The notes under the pieces are model-generated. The model ran no database searches, was not told where the DNA came from, and was given only the letters and a program-made list of their open reading frames with translations. This document shows, piece after piece, positions 17,491 to 27,300 of a stretch of 64,000 bases of DNA (position 1 is its first letter; the number at the start of each line of letters is the position of its first letter). The stretch is from Pseudorhodoferax soli. Lineage in GTDB: Bacteria; Pseudomonadota; Gammaproteobacteria; Burkholderiales; Burkholderiaceae_C. The stretch spans positions 806,001 through 870,000 of the forward strand of contig NZ_QPJK01000002.1 of assembly GCF_003337555.1 (NCBI RefSeq), in the 5' to 3' direction. The position numbers were made by a program, and so were the translations under genes.

Positions 17491-18538
17491 CGAACGCGTC
17501 CTTCCACAGTTCGACCACCTGGGGCAGGTCGTCGCGCATTTGCTTGGGCGTGGGCGCCAGCGTCTTGGTGGAGCCCAGGGCCGGCAGGCCGCCGGGCGGC
17601 TGGACCCCTGTGCGCAGCGGGATGCCGAACTCGGCGCGGCCCAGCTCGACCACGTCGTCGCTGCCGATCAGCCATTCCATGAACAGCCGGCTGGCGTTGG
17701 GGCGCTTGGAGCTGGCCATGACGGCCGAGGGCGAGACCACCATCACCAGCCCTTCCTTGGGCACCACCCAGCCGACCGGGTTGCCGCGGTCGGCCACGCG
17801 CGCGGCCAGCGTGATCGGGCCGGCGGAGATCGAGCGTTCGCCCGAATTCACCGTGGTCACCATGTCGATGGTGGAGCGCCCCACCTGCACCTTGTTGTCG
17901 GCCAGCTTCTTGAACCAGCCATCGCCGTAGAGCCGGCGCATCTCCAGGCACCAGGCACCGGCCGCGCCGCTGAAGCCTGGATGCGCGACCGAGGCCAGGC
18001 CGCGCCATTTGGGATCGAGCAGGTCGTTCCAGCTGGTCGGCACGTCGGCGCCCTGCACCTTCTGCTTGTTGTAGACCAGGCCCATGGGGAAGGCGCTGGT
18101 GACGTGGTAGGCGCCGTCGGGGTCGACGTTCTGCATGTGGCGGTCGACCTTGGCCACTGCGGCCGGCGTGTACTTGAGCAGCAGGCCGCGGGCCTTGAGA
18201 TCGAGGAAGTGCGCGAGGTCGGTGGACGAGAACACGTCGCAGGCCGGCGTGCCGGCCTTGATGTCCTGGTTCAGCCGCTGGAACGCCACCTGCGCGGTGG
18301 TGCGCACCGCATTCACGCGGATGCCGGGGTAGCGCTCGCTGAAGCGCCGGCCCATGGCCTCGGCCAGCTCGGACGGATAGGGCACGACATACCAGGTGAG
18401 CTCGCCCTCCTTCTTCGCGGCGGCGTACAGGGCCTCCAACGACGGCGATGGCGAGGGCGCCTGGGCCTGGGCGCGCAGCAGCGCGGGGGCGGCCAGGGTG
18501 GCGGCGAGGGCACCGAAATGGCGGCGGGTGAAGGCCAT
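17483..18538 (-). CDS. ABC transporter periplasmic binding protein, Fbp-like
   Basis: 351 residues with a twin-arginine-like leader (MAFTRRHFGALAATLAAPALLRAQ) and a group-F (iron/thiamine/putrescine) binding fold: ELTWYVVPYPSELAEAMGRRF and CDVFSSTDLAHFLDLK. The Tyr pair used by FbpA to hold ferric iron is not evident at the C-terminal half, so the ligand could be an organic phosphonate, carboxylate or polyamine. A strong AAGGAG lies 8 bases before the ATG. It is the first gene of the long minus-strand cluster and shares a divergent promoter region with the quinone reductase. Confidence 0.88.
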   Translation of the reverse strand: MAFTRRHFGALAATLAAPALLRAQAQAPSPSPSLEALYAAAKKEGELTWYVVPYPSELAEAMGRRFSERYPGIRVNAVRTTAQVAFQRLNQDIKAGTPACDVFSSTDLAHFLDLKARGLLLKYTPAAVAKVDRHMQNVDPDGAYHVTSAFPMGLVYNKQKVQGADVPTSWNDLLDPKWRGLASVAHPGFSGAAGAWCLEMRRLYGDGWFKKLADNKVQVGRSTIDMVTTVNSGERSISAGPITLAARVADRGNPVGWVVPKEGLVMVVSPSAVMASSKRPNASRLFMEWLIGSDDVVELGRAEFGIPLRTGVQPPGGLPALGSTKTLAPTPKQMRDDLPQVVELWKDAFGV

Positions 18539-18608
18539 GGGCGTGTCTCCTTGGGTGGTTGTTCTGTGTTTTTTCAGTGTACGCAGAGTTCTTCAATGAA
18601 TCCACATA

Positions 18609-18634
18609 GCGTTTATCCGTATTTTTATAAGCGC
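18609..18634 (+). promoter_or_regulatory. Inverted repeat in AT-rich divergent promoter region
   Basis: GCGTTTAT (18609-18616) and ATAAGCGC (18627-18634) form a 7-of-8 inverted repeat with a 10-base spacer. It lies in a conspicuously AT-rich island between the ABC binding-protein gene (minus) and the quinone reductase (plus). Possible -10 boxes (TATAAG on plus, TATAAA on minus) overlap the right arm, so a bound protein could repress both directions. The nearby FCD-type GntR regulator (20424-21161) is the obvious candidate, by inference only. Confidence 0.4.
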
Positions 18635-18657
18635 GTTGAAAGAACACATTCACGGCC

Positions 18658-19638
18658 ATGCAAAGCTCCGCCATCCACATCCATCGCCACGGCGACCCCA
18701 GCGTTCTCGAGCGCGTGGACGTCGCCGTGCCGCCGCCCGCCGCCGGCGAGATCCGCATCCGCCAAAGCGCGATCGGCCTGAACTTCGCCGACATCTACCA
18801 GCGCAAGGGCGCGCACGGCCCGTATGCGCAAGCCCCGTTCCCGATCACGCTGGGGGCGCAGGGCGCCGGCGTGGTCGAAGCGCTGGGCGAAGGCGTGTCG
18901 GGCTGGCACGTCGGCCAGTCGGTGGCTTATTTCCAGCCGGGCGCCTACCAGGCCGTGCGCAACGTGCAGGCCGACCGCGTGCTGGCCTTGCCCGCAGGCA
19001 TCTCGGAAGAGCTGGCCGGCGCCAACCTGCTGCGCGGGCTGACGGCCGAATACCTGCTGCGCCGCCTGTACGTGGTGCGGCCGGGCGACGCGGTGCTGGT
19101 GCACGCGGCCGCCGGCGGCATGGGTGTGCTGCTGTCGCAGTGGGCGCGGGCGCTGGGCGCCACCGTGATCGGCACGGTCGGCTCGCCGCAGAAGGCCGAG
19201 GTGGCGCTGGCGCACGGCTGCCACCACGTGATCGACTACCGGCGCGAGGACTTCGCCGAACGCACGTTGGCACTGACCGATGGCGCTGGCGTGGCGGTCG
19301 TCTACGACGCCGTCGGCAAGGACGTGTTCGTGCCCTCGCTGCGCTGCCTGCGCACGCTGGGCATGGCGATCAACTACGGCACGGCGTCGGGCGATGTGGA
19401 GGGGCTGGACCTGCAGCTGCTGCACGCCAAATCGCTGAGCGTGTGCCGGCCCACGTTGCGCAGCTTCATCGCCACGCCAGAGGACCTGCGGCGCTCGGCC
19501 GACGCCTTCTTCGCGGCCGTCGCCGCCGGGCAACTGCAGCTGGCCGTCGGCAGCCGCTATGCACTGGCCGATGTGCAGCAGGCGCACCGCGATCTGGAGG
19601 GGCGGGCGACCACAGACGCGCCGGTGCTCATCCCATGA
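18658..19638 (+). CDS. NADPH:quinone reductase, zinc-free MDR family
   Basis: 326 residues. The GroES-like N-terminal half (GLNFADIYQRKG) is followed by a Rossmann domain with HAAAGGMGVLLSQWARALGA. It lacks the Cys/His zinc ligands of alcohol dehydrogenases and has the NFxDxYxRxG signature of QorA/zeta-crystallin. It would reduce quinones or enoyl compounds with NADPH in the cytosol. Its stop overlaps the GST start by ATGA. Divergence from an ABC/esterase cluster suggests control by the same regulator. Confidence 0.9.
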   Translation: MQSSAIHIHRHGDPSVLERVDVAVPPPAAGEIRIRQSAIGLNFADIYQRKGAHGPYAQAPFPITLGAQGAGVVEALGEGVSGWHVGQSVAYFQPGAYQAVRNVQADRVLALPAGISEELAGANLLRGLTAEYLLRRLYVVRPGDAVLVHAAAGGMGVLLSQWARALGATVIGTVGSPQKAEVALAHGCHHVIDYRREDFAERTLALTDGAGVAVVYDAVGKDVFVPSLRCLRTLGMAINYGTASGDVEGLDLQLLHAKSLSVCRPTLRSFIATPEDLRRSADAFFAAVAAGQLQLAVGSRYALADVQQAHRDLEGRATTDAPVLIP

Positions 19639-20384
19639 TGAAACTCTTCCACGGCTGGCTCTCCAGCGCCTCGCGCCGCGTGCGCCTGTGCCTCGCCGAA
19701 AAAGGCATCGCCTACGACAGCGTGGCCATCGACATGGGCCGCCAGGAACACCATTCGCCCGAATTCCTGGCCATGAACCCCAACGGCGTGGTGCCCGCGC
19801 TGATGCTGGCGCCCGGCCGCTTCCTGCACGAGAGCTCGACCATCTGCGAGTACCTGGACGACATCCAGCCCAACCCGCCGCTGCGCCCAGCCGACCCCTA
19901 CGCGCGCGCCGTGATGCGCAACTTCGTGCGCTGGACCGACGAGCACTGCCTGCCCCACCTGCTGATCCTGAACTGGAGCCTGGCGCTGCAGCCCACGGCC
20001 AGCCAGTGGAACGACGACGAGCTGCAGGCCAAGCTCGCGCGCATCCCCACCGCGGAGCGGCGCGAGGCCTGGCTGCGCATCGCGCGCCGGCCGTACACCG
20101 AAGAAGAAAAAGCCACCGCGCTCGACAAGCTGCTGCGCCTGCCGGCCCGCATGGAAGACATGCTGGCCGATGCGCCCTGGCTGCTCGGCGGCGCCTATTC
20201 GCTGGCCGACATCGCGGCCGTGCCCTTCATCGCGCGCATCGCCGAACTGGCACCGCAGGCGCTGCAGGCCGACGCCCACCCGCGCGTGCAGGCCTGGTGG
20301 CAGGCCGTGCAGCAGCGGCCGGCCTTCGCCCAGGCACGGCTGGAGCGCTTCGACGCGGTGCTGAAGGCGCGCGCAGCGGCCTGA
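19635..20384 (+). CDS. Glutathione S-transferase family protein
   Basis: 249 residues. The N-terminal thioredoxin-fold domain (LFHGWLSSASRRVRLCLAEKGI, NPNGVVPALM, ESSTICEYLDD) contains the cis-Pro and the Glu-Ser that bind glutathione. A helical C-terminal domain follows, ending PWLLGGAYSLADIAAVPFIARI, the usual N-capping motif. It may use glutathione for detoxification or dehalogenation-like steps associated with the neighbouring reductase. It is coupled to the quinone reductase and followed 39 bases later by a GntR regulator on the same strand. Confidence 0.9.
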   Translation: MMKLFHGWLSSASRRVRLCLAEKGIAYDSVAIDMGRQEHHSPEFLAMNPNGVVPALMLAPGRFLHESSTICEYLDDIQPNPPLRPADPYARAVMRNFVRWTDEHCLPHLLILNWSLALQPTASQWNDDELQAKLARIPTAERREAWLRIARRPYTEEEKATALDKLLRLPARMEDMLADAPWLLGGAYSLADIAAVPFIARIAELAPQALQADAHPRVQAWWQAVQQRPAFAQARLERFDAVLKARAAA

Positions 20385-20423
20385 ACCTGCTCGCTAAGAT
20401 GCCGGCCAGGAGTTCACGACGAC

Positions 20424-21161
20424 ATGGCAAGCGCCCCCCCCCGCATCAACCTCAGCGACCAGATCCGCCGCACGCTCGAAGACGAGATCCATTCCGGCCT
20501 GCTCGACGCCGGCTCGCGCATCGACGAACAGGCCCTGATGGACCGCTTCGACGTCTCGCGTACGCCGGCGCGCGAGGCGATCAAGCACCTGATCTCTGCC
20601 GGTCTCGTCACGCCGCTGCCGCGCCAGGGCGCCGTGGTCGCCTCGCTGTCGGTGCCCGAGTACATCGCGATGCTGGAGATCCTGATGCAGCTGGAAGGCC
20701 TGGCCGCGCGCCTGGCCGCACGCCGCATGCCCACCGTCCAGCGCAAGCAGCTGGAGCAGGCCCACGTGATCTGCCAGCGCGCGGCCGAGACCGACGATGC
20801 CGAGGCCTACGGCAAGGCCAACCGGGTGTTCCACGAGATCATCTACGACGGCAGCCTCAACGAGGTGCTGGCCCGCCAGCTGCGCGCCATGCGCCTGCGC
20901 ATGCGCCACCCCCGCCGCGCGCTGTTCGACCGGCCCAACCGCATCCGCAACTCGCTGGCCGAGCACACGGTGATCCTGCAGGCCATCGTCTCGGGCGACG
21001 AGAACGCCGCGTTCCAGGCCATGACGGACCACATTTCGAGTGGCGGGAATGTCTATGCGGATGCGATTGCGAGCATGCCGCAATCGGCTGCGTCGGCCGC
21101 AGCAACTGCGGCCGCGGCCGCTGCGCCGCTGCGCCGGCGTGGCAAGAGCGCGCAGGTCTAG
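20424..21161 (+). CDS. GntR family regulator, FCD subgroup
   Basis: 245 residues. A winged helix at residues 10-75 (VSRTPAREAIKHLISAGLV) and an all-helical FCD domain at about 85-220 with the metal/carboxylate-binding pattern (NRVFHEIIYD, RNSLAEHTVILQAI) are clear. The last 25 residues are an unusual Ala-rich tail with basic end (AAATAAAAAAPLRRRGKSAQV). FCD regulators normally bind TNGTNNNACNA-like palindromes and respond to carboxylates. It probably controls the divergent reductase/GST and ABC/esterase clusters. Confidence 0.9.
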   Translation: MASAPPRINLSDQIRRTLEDEIHSGLLDAGSRIDEQALMDRFDVSRTPAREAIKHLISAGLVTPLPRQGAVVASLSVPEYIAMLEILMQLEGLAARLAARRMPTVQRKQLEQAHVICQRAAETDDAEAYGKANRVFHEIIYDGSLNEVLARQLRAMRLRMRHPRRALFDRPNRIRNSLAEHTVILQAIVSGDENAAFQAMTDHISSGGNVYADAIASMPQSAASAAATAAAAAAPLRRRGKSAQV

Positions 21162-21177
21162 GAGACTGGCGGTCTTT

Positions 21178-21203
21178 GGCCGGGCGGGCGGCAGTGCCCG
21201 GCC
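21178..21203 (+). terminator. GC-rich stem-loop downstream of GntR gene
   Basis: GGCCGGGC and GCCCGGCC (8-bp perfect arms, 10-base loop) lie 17 bases after the GntR stop and 106 bases beyond the convergent ndvB stop. There is no U-tract on either strand, so intrinsic termination is only a possibility. The 21204-21308 remainder shows nothing else recognisable. Confidence 0.35.
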
Positions 21204-21308
21204 ATGCGCTGCCTGCTGGAGTCCAGCGCCCGCCAACTGGTCAATCTTCCAATGCGGTCATGCGCAGTGGTGTCGAGGTGAATCACGTTCGAGCTCCTCG
21301 TGGGTGGC

Positions 21309-24300
21309 TCAGATCGTCAGCAGCACACCATGGTGGCCACCATCCAGTGCGAGCCGTACGCCGCCTGCGCCCGGCAGCGTGGCCACGCCGTCCAGCAGTG
21401 CCGTGGCGATGCCGCGCCCGCTGCGCGACGCGTGCTCCACGCGCACGTCGAAGGTGGTGCCCTCGATGCACAGCCTCATCTCGAACATCGGCCAGTCGGC
21501 GTGCAGGCACGGATCGATCACCAGTGTCGGCCCCTCACGCCGCAGCCCCAGGATGCCCTCCACCCCGGCGCGGTACATCCAGGCCGCCGAACCCGTGTAC
21601 CAGCTCCAACCGCCGCGGCCCGTGTGCGGTGCCACCGCGTAGACATCGGCCGCCACCACGTACGGCTCCACCCGGTACAGCGCTGCCGCCTCCGGGGTAA
21701 GCGCATGGTGGATCGGGTTCACGAGCCGGAAGAGGTCGGTCGCGCGGTTGCCATCGCCCTGCTGCGCGAAGGCCAGGATCGCCCACATCGCGGCATGGCT
21801 GTACTGCCCGCCGTTCTCGCGCACGCCGGGCGGATAGCCCTGGATGTAGCCGGGGTCGCGCGGACCCTTGTCGAAAGGTGGTGTCAACAGCAGCACGAGC
21901 TGCTCGGCCGGCAGCACCAGGTGGCGGGCCAGCGCGTCCATGGCCTTGGCCGCACGCTGCGGGTCGGCCACGCCGGACAGCACGGACCAGGCCTGGGCGA
22001 TGGCGTCGATGCGGCATTCGGCCTGGCCGTCGGTGCCCAGCCAACTGCCGTCGTCGAACGTCGCGCGCCGGTACCAGGCGCCGTCCCAGGCCTCGCGTTC
22101 GATGGCTGCGCGGACGGACTCGGCATGCTTGCGCCACCGCGCGGCGCGTGTGGCGTCGCGGACGTCGGCCAGCGGCGCGAACAGCGCGATGGTGCGCACC
22201 AGCAGCCAGCCCAGCCATACGCTCTCGCCGCGCCCTTCGGCGCCCACGCGGTTCATGCCGTCGTTCCAGTCGCCGGTTCCGATCAGTGGCAGGCCCAGCG
22301 CGCCGGTCAGTTCCAGGCATTGGTCCAGGCCGCGCGCACAGTGCTCGAACAGCGACGCCGACTGGCCGGCCGCCAGCGGCTGGAAGAAGGCATCGTGCTC
22401 GCCGGGCCGCAGCGCCGGCCCGTCCAGGAATTCGAGCAGCTCGTCGAGCACCGCGGTGTCGCCCGACACGCCGATGTAGTGGGCCGCCGCGTAGGCCAGC
22501 CACACCCGGTCGTCCGAGATGCGCGTGCGCACGCCCTGGCCCGAATGCGGCAGCCACCAGTGCTGCACGTCGCCCTCGACGAACTGGCGGCCCGCCGCGC
22601 GCAGCAGCTGGGCGCGGGCGATGGCGGGCTGCGTCAGGCCCAGCGCCATGCTATCCTGCAACTGGTCGCGAAAGCCGTAAGCGCCACTGGCCTGGTAGAA
22701 GGCCGCGCGCGCCCACAGCCGGCAGGCGATGGTCTGGTACAGCAGCCAGCCGTTCAGCAGGATGTCCATCGCGCGGTCGGGCGTCTTGACCTGCACTGCG
22801 CCCAGCGTGCTGCGCCAGTGCGCCTGCACTTCGGCGAGCACGGCGTTCAGGTCGGCGGCCCGGTAGCGTTCGATCAGAGCCTGCGCGTCGTCCAGCGATG
22901 CGCCTTGGCCCAGCACCGCCACGACCTCGATGCTCGCGCCCGGCGCAAGCTCCACCACGCACTGCAACGCAGCGCAGGGGTCCAGCCCGGCACCGGTGGT
23001 GCCCGACAGCGGCGCGCGGCCCAACAACGCAGCAGGGGCGGCCATGCTGCCGTTGCGGCCCAGGAACTCGGCGCGGTCGGCCGTCCACGCCGTCTGGCGC
23101 CCGCACAGGTCGGCGAACGCCACGCGGCCAGGGAAGGCCAGGCCCCAGGGCTTGTGCGCCAGCAGCGCGCGGCTGGCGGTGTCCACCGCGGTGACGATGA
23201 ACGGGGCAGAGGCCCCCCGCGAGGTGCCCAGCACCCACTCTGCATAGGCCGTGACCAGCAGGCGGCGCGGCCGATCGCTGCGGTTGTGCAGTCGCAGGCG
23301 CGAGATCTTCACGGGGTCGACCAGCGGCACGTACTGCAGCAACTCCACGGTGATGTCCTGCGCGGTGTGCAGAAACCGGCTGTAGCCGTGGCCATGCCGC
23401 GCCTCGTAGCAGCCGGTGCCGCGCACGGGCTGCGCGGTGGGCGTCCACGGCACGCCGCTGGCCTCGTCGCGGACGTAGAACGCCTCGCCGGGTGGGTCGC
23501 CGACCGGATCGTTGGACCACGGCGTGAGCTGGTTGTCGCGGCTGTTGGCGCACCAGGTCGCGCCGCTGCCCTCGGTGGACGCATGGAAGCCGAAGCCCGG
23601 ATTGGCGACCACGTTGATCCACGGCGCCGGCGTGGTCTGCCCAGCCTGCAGCCGCACCACGTATTCGCGGCCATCGTCGCCGAAGCCGCCCAGCCCGTTG
23701 AAGAACTCCAGGGCCTCGGCGCCCTGCGCGGGCGCCGGCGCATCGTCCTGGCGCACAACTTGTTCGTCGCCGCGCATCCGTTGGAGTGGCGCCGGCGCGA
23801 GGGGTTCTGCCGGTGCAGGCCGCCGCACAGCCGGCAGGCGCGCCAGCCGTTGGGCGATGGCGCCATGGCGCGCCATCAGTTCGATGCGCGCGGCGGCCTG
23901 CAGCAGGGCGCGCCCGCTGGCGCCCAGCAGGTCGGCACGCAGGGTGTGCACGCTGCCCTGAACCAGGCCCGTGCCCAGCCGCGGCCGGGCCTGGCTGCTG
24001 CGCACGGCAGTCTCGATGGCGATCTGCAGGTCCTGCACGTACGAGGCGGCGCGCTCGTTCACGATGACCAGGTCCACACCGATCTGCTTCATGCCCCAGT
24101 ACTCGTGCGCGCGCAGCGCCTGGCGGACCTGCGCCAGGTCCTCGATGTCGTCGATGCGCAGCAGCACGATGGGCAGGTCTCCCGACACCGCGTGCGGCCA
24201 CAGGCCGGACTGCGGCCCCGCGCCGCGCAGCAGCGTCTCGGCCGGCGCGCGCAGGCGTCGGTCGGCGTACAACAGGGGCGCGGCCAGGCGCTGGAAATCG

Positions 24301-27300
24301 GCCGCCTCGTCGGCGTGCACCCCCAGGTGGCGCAGCTGCACCTGAGCCTGCGTCCAGGCCAAGGTGGCGGCGCGCTCGAAGGCGCTGCGGTCGTGGTGCT
24401 TGTCGATCAGGTGCAGCAGCTCGTCGCGCGACGGTGCCACCACCGTCCAGAACGCAACGCGCACCAGCCCGCCCGGCGGAACCGCCACGCGGTGGCGCAA
24501 GGCGAACACGGCGTCGAGCACCGTGCCCACGGTGCCCGACAGCGGTTGCCCGCCGAGGATGGCCTGCGCCGTGCCGGGATCGCGGCTGCGGCCCAGGAAG
24601 CGCGCGCGGTCGGACTCATGCTGGGGGGCGGCCGTGCTCTCGCCTTCCACCACCGCGAAGTGGGCGGCCCAGACCGGCGGCTCCTCGGGTGAGCGCTGCC
24701 GGCGCGTGGCCACCAGCGCGCCGAACTCGGGCAGGTATTCGGTGCGCACGAACAGCTTGGCAAACGCAGGATGGGCCTCGTCGGCCGCCGGGGCGGCAAG
24801 CACCGCTTCGGCGTAGGAGGTGATGTCGATCTCGCGCGTCTGCCGTCCGCTGTTGGCGAGCGACAGGCGGCGCACCTCGGCATCGCTTTCACCGGACACC
24901 AGCACGGCCAGCGTGCTCGCCAGGCCGCCGTGGCGGTGCGTGAAGCTGGCCTGGTCTTCCCCGAACACCACCTCGTAGGCCTGCAGGTCGGCGCCGGCCA
25001 ACGGCATCGGCTGTGCGCAGGGCGACCACGCCTGGCCGGTGGCCACGTCGCGCAGGTAGAAGAACGCGCCCCAGGGGTCGCGCGTGGCGTCTTCGCGCCA
25101 GCGCGTGATGGCCAGGCCGCGCCAGCGGCTGTAGCCGGCGCCGGACGCGGTCAACATCACGCTGTAGCTGCCGTTGGACAGCACGTGCGTGACCGGCGGG
25201 CGGCCCGGCTCCAGGCCCGGCAGGCGGCGCACGGTGGCAGCAGCGGCGCCGGCCTCGTCGCGCGATGCATGCACTTCCTCGGCGCGCGGACGTCCCGCGG
25301 CCACATGGCGCGGCATGCGTTCCTGCAACAGCAGCTCGCTCGATTGCACCATGGGTTCGCGGTGGAAGCGGTCGCGCATGCGGCCGTTGTGCAGCACGTT
25401 GGCGATCGCCACGATGGCCATGCCCTGGTGGTGGGCCATGAAGTTGCGGACGAGGGCCACGCGGGCCCCTTCGGGCAGGCGCGCTGGCGTGAAGTCCAGT
25501 GCCTCGTAGAAGCCATGGCGGCCGAGCGCGCCCATGGCCGCCAGGCGCGCGAAATTGCGGCAGGCGGCCTGCGGGTCGACCATGGCGGCCAGCGCCGTGG
25601 CATAGGGCGCGACGACGCGGTGGTCGGCCAGGCCGCGCTTGAGGCCCAGGCCGGGCACGCCGAAGTTGGCGTACTGGTAGGTGAATTCCAGGTCGCGCGC
25701 GTTGTAAGCCGATTCGGAGATGCCCCAGGGCATGCCCAGCAGGTCGCCGTACGCGATCTGGCGCTGCACGATGAGCCGGTTGGTCTGCTCCAGCAGGCTG
25801 CCGACCGGCGCGCGCATGACCAGCGAGGGCATCAGGTACTCGAACATCGAGCCCGACCACGAGACCAGGGCCGAGGCGCCGAACAGCGGCGTGGCGGTGC
25901 GGCCCAGCCGGAACCAGTGGCGCGTGGGTGCATCGCCCTTGGCGATGGCGAACAGGCTGGCCAGCCGCGCCTCGGAGGCCAGCAGGTCGTAGCAGTTGGC
26001 GTCCAGCCGCTGCTCGGCCAGCGCATAGCCGATGGACAGCAGCTTGCGCTCGGGATCGAGAAGGAAGGCGAAGTCCATGTCCAGCGCCATCGCGCGCGAT
26101 GCGGCGGCCAGCGCCTGCAGGCGCAGAGCCAAGGGCGCCATGGGTTGCGCGCGGTCCTGCAGGTGGCCGGCGGCCAGGCGGCCCAGCGCCTGCGCCCAGA
26201 ACAGCAGATCGGCCGGGGCGTCGTCGGGCTGCTGGCCCGTGCCGCGTGCGGCAGCGGCCAGCTTGTCGGCCAGGCGCACCAGCGCGGGCGACAGTGATGC
26301 CACGTCGCCCGGGCCCTGCAGCTGGGCTGCGATGTCGTCCAGTACGGAGGCAGCGCGCGGGGCGGTCGCACCATCGGCCTGGCGCGCAAGGCGCACCGCG
26401 TCCCACAGGCCGGCGCGGGGGTCGGCCAGGGTGGCGTCGACCTGCCATCCGTCGCAGGCATTGGCCAGCGCGATCAGGTGGCCCGCCAGGTTGCCGCTGT
26501 CCACCGAGGACACGTAGCGCGGGTCGAGCGCGCGCAGGTCGGCCGTGCCGTACCAGTTGAAGAAGTGGCCCTTGAAGCGCGGCAGTTCGCGCAAGGTGGC
26601 GAAGGTGGCCTCCAGCCGTTCGACGGTGTGCACCAGGCCGGCCCAGCCGAAGTCGCGCGCCGCGACACTGGCCAGCAGATACAGGCCGATGTTGGTTGGC
26701 GATGTGCGGCGTGCCAGCACGGGCTGCGGGTCTTCCTGGAAGTTGTCGGGCGGCAGCATGTGGTCGGCCGGCGTCACGAAGGTCTCGAAGAAGCGCCAGG
26801 TGCGCCGCGCCACCAGGCGCAGAGCCATCGCGTCGGCCGCGGGCAGTGCGCGCTGCCGGCTCGGCGCCGGCGGGCGGCTCGCCCATAGCGCGAGCGCCGG
26901 CGCGGCAGACCACAGCAGCGCGAACGGCAGCACCCAGGGCGCGCCGGAAGGCGCCAGCAGCAGGGCGACGCTGCAGGTGGCCAGGCCCAGCGCCGTGCCG
27001 CCTGCCGTCTGGCGGTAAAAGCCCCACAGGTCCAGCCGCGGCTTGCGGCCGGACTGCGCTGCCGTCGTCCACTCCAGCAGCCGCCGCCGGGTGACGCCCA
27101 GGCGCACCAGCGTGCGCGTGATGGCGTCCAGCATGCGCGCCGCCTGCTCGGGCAGACAGGCCACGCCCATGGCGATTTGCAGCAGGGCGAGCCGCAAGTC
27201 GGCGACCAGGGCCTGCGCGTGGCTGCGCAACAGCACGCCGGGCCGGTACGGCCAGATGCCAGACAGGGGGGCCAGCAGCGGCGCGGCGGCCAGGGCGGCC

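Noticed and set aside
21300-24692. Plus-strand ORF of 1130 codons
   Set aside because: Antisense shadow of the ndvB gene, a consequence of high third-position GC.
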